From positions 1-23,060 of the forward strand of contig USQO01000026.1 of the NCBI GenBank assembly GCA_900556845.1: a DNA stretch of 23,060 nucleotides, in the 5' to 3' direction. The notes below the pieces were generated by a model. That model was given only the letters and a program-made list of their open reading frames with translations. It was not told where the DNA came from and ran no database searches. This DNA is from an uncultured Bacteroides sp. GTDB taxonomy: Bacteria; Bacteroidota; Bacteroidia; Bacteroidales; Bacteroidaceae. Of the stretch, positions 1-6,635 are shown piece after piece (position 1 is the first letter of the stretch; every line of letters starts with the position of its first letter). The position numbers were made by a program, and so were the translations under genes.

Positions 1-45
1 GATAGGCTCCGGTCTCGTGGGCTCGGAGATGTGTATAAGAGACAG
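1..45 (+). other. Untrimmed Illumina Nextera i7 adapter (artefact)
   Basis: Bases 12-45 match the 34-base Nextera read-2 transposase adapter, and bases 27-45 are the 19-base Tn5 mosaic end (AGATGTGTATAAGAGACAG). Bases 1-3 (GAT) fit the end of the P7 primer. Bases 4-11 (AGGCTCCG) sit exactly where the 8-base i7 index belongs, and from memory they equal index N720. Genomic sequence therefore starts at base 46. This is library-preparation sequence left in the assembly, not a natural transposon end. Confidence 0.97.
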
Positions 46-98
46 ATATTAGACTTTTCTTTTTGGCAAAATTAGTGAGGATATATGATTTTTTATAT

Positions 99-106
99 TA
101 CTTTTG
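99..106 (+). promoter_or_regulatory. Putative -7 box for the AraC-family gene
   Basis: TACTTTTG fits the Bacteroidota primary sigma factor -7 consensus TAnnTTTG. It lies 35 bases before the ATG at 142. No convincing -33 TTTG is visible at the usual 19-21 base distance. The box lies inside the longer open frame that begins at 85, which argues that translation starts at 142 instead. Confidence 0.4.
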
Positions 107-141
107 TGACGAAACACTTATACTTTCTTACTATCTGCATT

Positions 142-1077
142 ATGCTAAAAATTAAAGAAGGATTCAGAGGGGAGCGGTTAATTTCCCTGCCAGACGATAT
201 TTTGTCTGCCTATTCTAAAGATCCGCTGATAAAAAACCTGTATATCCGCAAAATAGGTTTCTTTCCGCACGTCAAATACCATTATATCCAAAAAGAAAAC
301 GGGACCGACTATGCAATGCTGATTTATTGTACAGACGGTAAAGGATGGTATAAGATTAACGATAAGACCCATACTGTACTTGCCAACAATTATATTATAA
401 TTCCTCCCAATACACCTTATTCTTTTGGAGCGGATGACGAAGATCCTTGGAGTATCTACTTTATTCACTTCAAGGGAAGCCTCTGCGAGCATTTCCTGCC
501 AAAGTACCCCAATCCTCAGCCGATAACACCTAACGAATATTCCCGACTACAGGACCGTTTTGACCTGTTTGAAGAAATTTATCAATGCTTTTCCATGGGA
601 TATATCAAGGAATATATGATATATGCCTCACTGAGTCTTTATCGGTTTCTTTCTTCATTCATCTATTTAGAACCTTTCCGCCATGTTAATGTACTGGGAA
701 GAAAAGAAAGCTCTTTTTCGACAAAAGTCATCCATTATATGCAAGAAAATATCCAGCACAATATCACGTTGGAAGAATTTGCAAACAACTTCAAGTATTC
801 TCCATCGCATTTCTCTACGCTTTTTCAAAAAGAAACAGGAGTTTCACCCATCAACTACTTCATACGTCTGAAGATTCAGAAAGCCTGTCAATACATTGAA
901 CTTACAGATATGAGAATCAGTGAGATATCTGTACAACTTGGTTTTGAAGAACCGGCTTACTTCTCCAGGCTTTTTTCAAAAATAATGGGAGTATCTCCAT
1001 CAGTTTATCGCAAAAAGGAATCCATAAGAAAACCGGAAATACTTTCCAACGAAAATACGGAAACTGAAAAAGAGTAA
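142..1077 (+). CDS. AraC-family transcriptional regulator
   Basis: This is a predicted cytoplasmic DNA-binding regulator of 311 residues. The N-terminal part (about residues 15-150) looks like the cupin-type AraC ligand-binding domain, with the typical stretch NYIIIPPNTPYSF. The C-terminal AraC domain has two helix-turn-helix units, at about residues 208-240 (ITLEEFANNFKYSPSHFSTL) and 257-292. The second unit ends in the family signature GFEEPAYFSRLFSKIMGVSP followed by VYRKK. An upstream in-frame ATG at 85 would add 19 hydrophobic residues, but a promoter-like TACTTTTG lies inside that extension, so I prefer 142. The GH92 gene follows 90 bases downstream on the same strand and is the likeliest target, since AraC regulators in Bacteroidota often sit beside the carbohydrate genes they control. 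The effector is unknown. The upstream flank is cut off by the adapter at base 45. Confidence 0.9.
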   Translation: MLKIKEGFRGERLISLPDDILSAYSKDPLIKNLYIRKIGFFPHVKYHYIQKENGTDYAMLIYCTDGKGWYKINDKTHTVLANNYIIIPPNTPYSFGADDEDPWSIYFIHFKGSLCEHFLPKYPNPQPITPNEYSRLQDRFDLFEEIYQCFSMGYIKEYMIYASLSLYRFLSSFIYLEPFRHVNVLGRKESSFSTKVIHYMQENIQHNITLEEFANNFKYSPSHFSTLFQKETGVSPINYFIRLKIQKACQYIELTDMRISEISVQLGFEEPAYFSRLFSKIMGVSPSVYRKKESIRKPEILSNENTETEKE

Positions 1078-1116
1078 TATACAAGAAGATAATACAAGCA
1101 GTTCGAAAAAAAGTCT

Positions 1117-1163
1117 TATAAGGATTATATGCAAAAACGCTTTCTTTGCATATAATCCTTATA
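1117..1163 (+). promoter_or_regulatory. Perfect 19-bp inverted repeat just before the GH92 start
   Basis: The left arm at 1117-1135 (TATAAGGATTATATGCAAA) is exactly complementary to the right arm at 1145-1163, with a 9-base loop. The right arm is followed by TTTT and then the ATG at 1168. The hairpin could be a weak intrinsic terminator for the AraC gene, an operator for a dimeric regulator, or an mRNA structure that hides the GH92 ribosome-binding region. I see no TAnnTTTG box between 1078 and 1167, so how GH92 is transcribed is unclear. Confidence 0.8.
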
Positions 1164-1167
1164 TTTT

Positions 1168-4100
1168 ATGAAAAAACATCTTATTATTACAACTTTTACT
1201 TTTGCATCATTGGCTTTTGCACAATATGCAAACGGACAAATATGGAGTATCGGGAAAAACGACAATCAAACAACTGAGTTTGCATTGGGTCCCGATAAAT
1301 ATAAAGACTTTCTGGCGCATGACTTCGGCTATGAAGACCGTTATTTTTTAATTGGTTACTCTAACGAAAAAACAGATTTCCCTTACGTTATTCCAGGACC
1401 ATCTGACGGTTGGGGAGGTACAGGAGGTACTTCTGGATGGCGTACGCATGAAACCACCATACTTTTCGGCCTTGAAGATGCACCTCTTTCTGATAATTGG
1501 AAGCTTGTGATTGATATAGCAGAAAATGCTGTAAAGCAACCTCCATTATTGAAAGTGAGCGTTAATGGACATGACTGGAAATTCCAAATGCCAGCCGGCC
1601 AAAACGAAAATGCCATTACCGGAGATTTGACTGGAAGCAAAGAACATATTTTGGAAATTCCACTCAACTCCTCGCATTTAAAACAAGGTGGTAATGAAAT
1701 CCGTTTATCTGTTTTGCAAGGGTCATGGATTCTGTTTGATCAGGTTTATCTGGACGGACCTGCTGGTACTAAAGTAGCTCAACCGAAAAAAGCTTTTATC
1801 CGCAATGTATCGGCAGCAAACTACGAAACCATGGTGAATGGAGAGCGTTTCCAACCTTTATTAGTGGATGTTGAAGAACTGGAAAAGAACCCAGAAATAT
1901 CCGTTGAATTAGACGGGAAAAATATCTTCACCCAGAAAATAGATACCGCACGCTATATCTTTGAAGTCCCAATGCCTGCAGTAAAACAAGCTCAAACAAG
2001 TAAATATTGCATTAAAGTAAACGGACAGACGGTCGAAAATGGAACTGTATCACGCGCTGCACAAACTCTGCAAACACCAGCTGACTATGTAGACACCCGT
2101 ATCGGCACAGGACACTCAAGATGGATGATCGCTCCCGGTCCTTGGATGCCCTTCAGTATGGTCAAACTTAGTCCCGATAATCAAAATATGGGATGGCAAG
2201 CTGGCTATCAGCCTACCTTCGAAAGCATAGGATGCTTCAGTCATCTGCACGAGTGGACACTGGGAGGATTAGGTATGATGCCGACAAACGGCAAACTGAT
2301 TATTCAGGAAGGAGACGAAATGAATCCTGATTCTGGATACAGATCGCATATCCAGAAAAAAAATGAAAAAGCTGAAATCGGATACTATTCTATTTTACTG
2401 GACGATTATAATATCAAAGCAGAGTTGACCTCTACGACACGATGCGGATTCCAGAAATATACCTTCCCAGAAAACAGCAAGAACTCCAGAGTACTTGTAG
2501 ATTTACATATCCCAACCGAATATGATTATGAACTGAAATCTATCGAAGTAAAACAAGTATCTCCTTATCGTATCGAAGGGAAAAGTCATCAGTACTCCAA
2601 AGAGGTATGGAGTAACGATGCAGAACAGGATTACACGGTTCACTTCGTTCTGGAATTTGACCGGCCTATTCAAGCCATGGGCGGATGGATGGATAATCTG
2701 ATTTATCCAACTACCCACCTTAAAGGTAAACAACTGAAAGATGCAGGCGTATATTTACAGTTTGATACAAAAGACAATCAGGTAGTACAGGTTCGCTCTG
2801 GTGTATCTCTAGTTAGTGTAGAAAATGCAGCCTTGAATCTGAAAAAAGAAATAGAAGAACCTTTCGGATGGGATTTTGAAAAAATACGCAGTTTCCATAA
2901 GCAGACGTGGAACGAATTGTTTGGAAGAGTAGAAATCGAATCTAACGACCGGCAGGAAAAAATCCGTTTCTACAATAACATGTATCGTGCATTATGCAGC
3001 CGAAACATTTGGAGTGACGTAAACGGGGAATGGATTGGCACAGACCATAAAGTGCATAAGATGGCCAATAAAGAGGATGTCGCACTGGGATGTGATGCCT
3101 TTTGGAATACCTTCTGGAACTTAAATCAGTTCTGGAATCTGATAACTCCCGAATGGACAAGCCGATGGGTAAAATCCCAATTAGCCATGTACGATGCCAA
3201 CGGATGGCTGGCTAAAGGTCCGGCAGGAATGAACTACATCCCGGTGATGGTAGCCGAGCATGAAATTCCACTGATAGTAGCAGCTTACCAAATGGGTATA
3301 CGCGACTTCGATACACATAAGGCACTGGAAGCGATGCTGAAAATGCAGCAAACTCCTTCGCAGAAAGTGCACAGAGGATATGCCGGAAACAGAGATTTGA
3401 ATGCCTATCTGCAATACAAGTATGTGCCATCCGATTTAGGACGATTCTCAAACTCACTGGAATACTCTTTTGATGACTGGACTGTAGGACAATATGCCAA
3501 AGCAATTGGAAAGAACGATATTTATAATCAGTTCAACGAACGCGGCTACTGGTGGAAAAATACCATCGAGCCTACAGAAGGATTTGCAACCCTGAAGAAC
3601 AGCAAGGGAGAATGGGAAAAAGATTTCGACCCGTTCCGCTCCGGCGCTAACCAACATTACGTTGAAGGAAATGCCTGGCAGTTGACTTATTTTGTTCCTC
3701 AGGATGTAAACGCTCTGGCAAAAGCAATTGGTAAAAAACGATTTATTGACCGTCTGGAATGGGGATTCGAGGCCAGCGAGCCTTGGAGATACAATGCCCC
3801 CAACGACCAATACTGGGATTTCCCTGTAGTGCAGGGGAACCAGCAATCTATGCATTTTGCATTTTTGTTCAACTGGGTAGGCAAACCTTGGCTGACCCAG
3901 AAATGGAGCCGATCTATCATCGACCGTTATTATGGATATGGAACAGCCAATGCTTACCTGGGTGATGAAGATCAGGGACAAATGAGTGCATGGTTCATTA
4001 TGGCTGCTTTGGGTCTGTTCCAGACAGACGGTGGATGCAGTACCGAGCCTGTATACGAAATAGCAAGTCCGATTTTTGAAAAAGTAACCATTCATTTGAA

Positions 4101-4299
4101 CGAAAAATATGGTCGCGGAAAGATATTTACCATCGAAGCTGAAAATGTATCGCGCCATAACAAGTATGTACAGTCGGCTGTATTGAATGGTAAACCTCTT
4201 ACTTCTTTCAAATTTCCGGCCAAAGAATTGCTGAAAGGAGGAAAACTTATACTCAAAATGGGAGGCAAGCCCAACAAAGCATGGGGAAAAGTTTTCTAA
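1168..4299 (+). CDS. Secreted GH92-family glycosidase (alpha-mannosidase-like) with N-terminal beta-sandwich module
   Basis: The protein has 1043 residues and a signal peptide (about 1-18, ending AFA-Q, or 1-23), so it is exported. Residues about 24-200 resemble the CBM-like beta-sandwich domain of PL4 rhamnogalacturonan lyases (IWSIG at the start, a VNG segment, LFDQVYLDGP at the end). A linker domain follows. The GH92 core runs from about 305 to the end: VDTRIGTG, APGPWMPFSMVKLSPDN, GCFSHLHEW, EGNAWQLTYFVPQD (about residue 832) and GDEDQGQMSAW at 932-942. Asp933 and Asp935 are the expected calcium/base dyad of this inverting, calcium-dependent exo-alpha-mannosidase family. Two canonical stretches are altered: the usual WDTYR is FWNTFW, and the usual GNETG carrying the catalytic-acid Glu reads GMNYI (687-691), with Tyr690 at the Glu position by my alignment. 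GH92 fold and export are well supported; mannosidase activity and linkage are not. Confidence 0.88.
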   Translation: MKKHLIITTFTFASLAFAQYANGQIWSIGKNDNQTTEFALGPDKYKDFLAHDFGYEDRYFLIGYSNEKTDFPYVIPGPSDGWGGTGGTSGWRTHETTILFGLEDAPLSDNWKLVIDIAENAVKQPPLLKVSVNGHDWKFQMPAGQNENAITGDLTGSKEHILEIPLNSSHLKQGGNEIRLSVLQGSWILFDQVYLDGPAGTKVAQPKKAFIRNVSAANYETMVNGERFQPLLVDVEELEKNPEISVELDGKNIFTQKIDTARYIFEVPMPAVKQAQTSKYCIKVNGQTVENGTVSRAAQTLQTPADYVDTRIGTGHSRWMIAPGPWMPFSMVKLSPDNQNMGWQAGYQPTFESIGCFSHLHEWTLGGLGMMPTNGKLIIQEGDEMNPDSGYRSHIQKKNEKAEIGYYSILLDDYNIKAELTSTTRCGFQKYTFPENSKNSRVLVDLHIPTEYDYELKSIEVKQVSPYRIEGKSHQYSKEVWSNDAEQDYTVHFVLEFDRPIQAMGGWMDNLIYPTTHLKGKQLKDAGVYLQFDTKDNQVVQVRSGVSLVSVENAALNLKKEIEEPFGWDFEKIRSFHKQTWNELFGRVEIESNDRQEKIRFYNNMYRALCSRNIWSDVNGEWIGTDHKVHKMANKEDVALGCDAFWNTFWNLNQFWNLITPEWTSRWVKSQLAMYDANGWLAKGPAGMNYIPVMVAEHEIPLIVAAYQMGIRDFDTHKALEAMLKMQQTPSQKVHRGYAGNRDLNAYLQYKYVPSDLGRFSNSLEYSFDDWTVGQYAKAIGKNDIYNQFNERGYWWKNTIEPTEGFATLKNSKGEWEKDFDPFRSGANQHYVEGNAWQLTYFVPQDVNALAKAIGKKRFIDRLEWGFEASEPWRYNAPNDQYWDFPVVQGNQQSMHFAFLFNWVGKPWLTQKWSRSIIDRYYGYGTANAYLGDEDQGQMSAWFIMAALGLFQTDGGCSTEPVYEIASPIFEKVTIHLNEKYGRGKIFTIEAENVSRHNKYVQSAVLNGKPLTSFKFPAKELLKGGKLILKMGGKPNKAWGKVF

Positions 4300-4330
4300 C
4301 ATAGCATTACTATTACTTTCTTAAAACAAC

Positions 4331-4374
4331 GGAGCAGTAAAAGAGCGAATTCATTCTTTACTGCTCTGCTTTTA
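4331..4374 (+). terminator. Intrinsic terminator after the GH92 gene
   Basis: GAGCAGTAAA at 4332-4341 pairs perfectly with TTTACTGCTC at 4357-4366. A G-T wobble can extend the stem by one pair at 4331/4367. A T-rich run (TGCTTTTATTTT) follows. It lies 32 bases after the GH92 stop codon and separates that gene from the metF unit. Confidence 0.8.
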
Positions 4375-4452
4375 TTTTCACTCCTATTATAATCTCTGTA
4401 CTTCCTCTAAAGAAAAGCGATGCTGCATTCATAATAAGTTCAATATTTTTGC

Positions 4453-4460
4453 TATTTTTG
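4453..4460 (+). promoter_or_regulatory. Putative -7 box for metF
   Basis: TATTTTTG fits TAnnTTTG and lies 45 bases before the metF ATG. It would give a leader of roughly 40 bases. No clear -33 TTTG is seen upstream. The box sits downstream of the GH92 terminator, as expected for a new transcription unit. Confidence 0.5.
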
Positions 4461-4505
4461 TCCTGTTATGTAAATTACCCGATTTGGACACAATTTAGAA
4501 AGTAA

Positions 4506-5459
4506 ATGAAAGTTATAGATTTAATCAGAAAAAATGCTAAGACTGCATTTTCCTTTGAAATTCTTCCCCCATTAAAAGGAAATGGCATAGAAAAACTATA
4601 CAATACAATTGATACGCTACGAGAATTTGACCCTCAATATATAAACATCACTACGCACAGAAGTGAGTATGTTTACAAAGAGCTGGGCAATGGACTTTAT
4701 CAAAGAAACCGCTTGCGCAGACGTCCGGGGACCGTAGCCGTTGCTGCCGCCATTCAGAATAAATATAACATTACAGTTGTTCCACATTTGCTTTGCAGCG
4801 ATTTTACTCGTGAAGACACTGAATATATTTTACTTGACCTCCAATTTCTGGGTATAACCGATTTGCTTGTACTACGAGGTGACAAGGCTAAACATGAAGC
4901 ATCTTTTGTACCCGAACCTAACGGCTATACACATGCACTTGAGTTGGAGGAGCAAATCAATGACTTCAATAAAGGCGTATTTATTGATGGTTCACCCATC
5001 AAAACCTCTATGCATACCTTCAGTTATGGAGTAGCCTGCTATCCTGAAAAGCATGAAGAATCACCTAACATGGAACAAGATATTTACTGGCTAAAAAAGA
5101 AAATCGAAGCTGGAGCAGAGTATGCGGTAACACAGCTTTTCTATGACAATCAAAAGTACTTTGATTTTGTAGAAAAGGTTAGAGCAGCCGGCATCAATGT
5201 CCCTATCATTCCCGGAATTAAGCCTATATCCAAACTGAGTCAACTGAATGTCATTCCCAGAACATTTAAAGTTGATCTCCCGCAAGAGCTGACTTCCGAA
5301 ATGATAAAATGCAAATCGGATGAAGATATGAAACAACTCGGTATAGAATGGGGCATACACCAATGCAAAGAACTTATCGAGCATGGGGTACCAAGCATTC
5401 ATTTCTATACAGTTAATGCTGTTCAGAGTGTAAAAGAAATTGCTAAAGTTATTTATTAA
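4506..5459 (+). CDS. metF: 5,10-methylenetetrahydrofolate reductase
   Basis: MetF is a cytoplasmic FAD enzyme that reduces 5,10-methylene-THF to 5-methyl-THF, the methyl donor for methionine synthesis. The 317-residue length fits the bacterial TIM-barrel form, which lacks the C-terminal regulatory domain of the eukaryotic enzyme. Visible signatures are the N-terminal FEILPP (normally FEFFPP, carrying the catalytic Glu), the central LLVLRGD, the segment TQLFYDN, and IIPGIKPI. The ATG at 4506 is the first plausible start and follows a TAnnTTTG box. The gene opens a plus-strand unit, with holB starting 6 bases after its stop. The link to holB is probably genomic order conserved in this group, not shared function. 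Confidence 0.95.
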   Translation: MKVIDLIRKNAKTAFSFEILPPLKGNGIEKLYNTIDTLREFDPQYINITTHRSEYVYKELGNGLYQRNRLRRRPGTVAVAAAIQNKYNITVVPHLLCSDFTREDTEYILLDLQFLGITDLLVLRGDKAKHEASFVPEPNGYTHALELEEQINDFNKGVFIDGSPIKTSMHTFSYGVACYPEKHEESPNMEQDIYWLKKKIEAGAEYAVTQLFYDNQKYFDFVEKVRAAGINVPIIPGIKPISKLSQLNVIPRTFKVDLPQELTSEMIKCKSDEDMKQLGIEWGIHQCKELIEHGVPSIHFYTVNAVQSVKEIAKVIY

Positions 5460-5465
5460 AATACC

Positions 5466-6590
5466 ATGCTTTTTAAAGATATAATAGGACAAGAAGAAGC
5501 AAAAAAGCACTTAATCACAGAAGTCAAAGAAGGGAGAATCCCGCATGCACAGCTTTTTTGCGGTCCCGAAGGTGTAGGAAAACTGCCTTTGGCTATCGCT
5601 TATGCCCAGTTCATCTGCTGCGAGCATCCCACCCACGAAGATGCTTGCGGTACTTGTTCTTCTTGCCTGTTATTCAACAAACTTGTTCATCCGGATTTAC
5701 ACTTTGTATTCCCCATTGTAAAATTAAAATCGGGAAAAGGAATTATATGCGATGATTTTCTACCCGAATGGAGAAATTTGGTTTTAAAACAACCTTATTT
5801 CAACATTCATCACTGGCTGGACCAGGTGGGAGCCGAAAACCAACAGGCACTCATCGGCGTACGTGAAAGTGATGAAGTCATGAAAAAGCTGAATGTAAAG
5901 TCCAGGATGGGCGGGTATAAGGTAATGGTTATATGGCTCCCTGAAAAAATGAATATGGAATGCAGCAACAAGTTGCTGAAAATACTAGAAGAGCCTCCTG
6001 TAAAAACGGTCTTTTTACTGGTCTCAGAAGAAGCTGATAATATTCTTCCGACCATCCAAAGCCGTACCCAACGATTCAACCTGCCACGAATCGCAGAAGA
6101 TAAGATTACCAAAGTCCTTCAGGACAAGTTCTACTTAATACCCGAAGATGCAATAAACATAGCCCACCGTGCTGAAGGTAATTTTATCAAGGCACTGGAA
6201 ACAATTCATCTAAGTGAAGACAACAAACTGTTCTTCGAATTGTTTGTCAGTCTGATGCGTTTGTCGTATCAACGTAAAATCAGGGAAATGAAAGCTTGGA
6301 GCGAGCAAGTTGCCGCTATGGGCCGGGAAAGGCAAAAGCATTTCCTCACCTATTGCCAAAGAATGATACGAGAAAACTTCATATATAACTTTCACAATAA
6401 AGAGCTTGTTTATCTTAATCCGGAAGAGCAGAATTTCTCTTCACGCTTTTCTCCATATATAAACGAGCGCAATGTAATAGGAATTATGAACGAACTTACA
6501 GAAGCACAAATCCATATAGAGCAAAACGTAAACCCCAAAATGGTTTTTTTCGATTTTTCCTTAAAAATGATTGTGCTCCTTATACAATAA
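5466..6590 (+). CDS. holB: DNA polymerase III subunit delta' (clamp loader)
   Basis: The 374-residue protein has an N-terminal AAA+ fold typical of the clamp loader that places the beta clamp on DNA. The P-loop region reads GPEGVGKLPLA (33-43). The Ser/Thr normally following the Lys is Leu40, consistent with a delta' subunit that does not bind ATP, as distinct from DnaX. A cysteine cluster (C51/C52, C61, C64, C67) forms the zinc module shared by delta' and DnaX. QSRTQRF is the counterpart of the SRC arginine-finger motif. The C-terminal helical part (about 210-374) is less conserved and should form the collar domain. It starts 6 bases after metF and is probably co-transcribed with it. DnaX is the main alternative, but the degenerate P-loop and the length argue against it. 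Confidence 0.9.
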   Translation: MLFKDIIGQEEAKKHLITEVKEGRIPHAQLFCGPEGVGKLPLAIAYAQFICCEHPTHEDACGTCSSCLLFNKLVHPDLHFVFPIVKLKSGKGIICDDFLPEWRNLVLKQPYFNIHHWLDQVGAENQQALIGVRESDEVMKKLNVKSRMGGYKVMVIWLPEKMNMECSNKLLKILEEPPVKTVFLLVSEEADNILPTIQSRTQRFNLPRIAEDKITKVLQDKFYLIPEDAINIAHRAEGNFIKALETIHLSEDNKLFFELFVSLMRLSYQRKIREMKAWSEQVAAMGRERQKHFLTYCQRMIRENFIYNFHNKELVYLNPEEQNFSSRFSPYINERNVIGIMNELTEAQIHIEQNVNPKMVFFDFSLKMIVLLIQ

Positions 6591-6595
6591 TAGCC

Positions 6596-6613
6596 TAGAA
6601 GAGGAATCTTCTA
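6596..6613 (+). repeat. Small hairpin between holB and the PSP1 gene
   Basis: TAGAAGA at 6596-6602 and TCTTCTA at 6607-6613 form a perfect 7-bp stem with a 4-base loop, starting 6 bases after the holB stop. It is short and AT-rich and is followed by TTTCAATTT. It could be an intercistronic processing site or a leaky terminator. No TAnnTTTG box separates it from the next gene. Confidence 0.4.
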
Positions 6614-6635
6614 TTTCAATTTAATTCAGTAAATT

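Noticed and set aside
27..45. Tn5/IS50-like mosaic end suggesting a transposon at the left edge
   Set aside because: It is embedded in the complete Nextera adapter with index and P7 remnant, so it is a library artefact.
3454..4302. Open frame of 282 codons on the minus strand, opposite GH92
   Set aside because: It is antisense to a strongly conserved GH92 region. The translated product has no recognisable domain, signal or start context, and looks like a codon-bias shadow.
5466..6590. DnaX (gamma/tau) instead of delta'
   Set aside because: The P-loop has Leu where Ser/Thr is needed for nucleotide binding, and the protein lacks the longer C-terminal part expected of DnaX.
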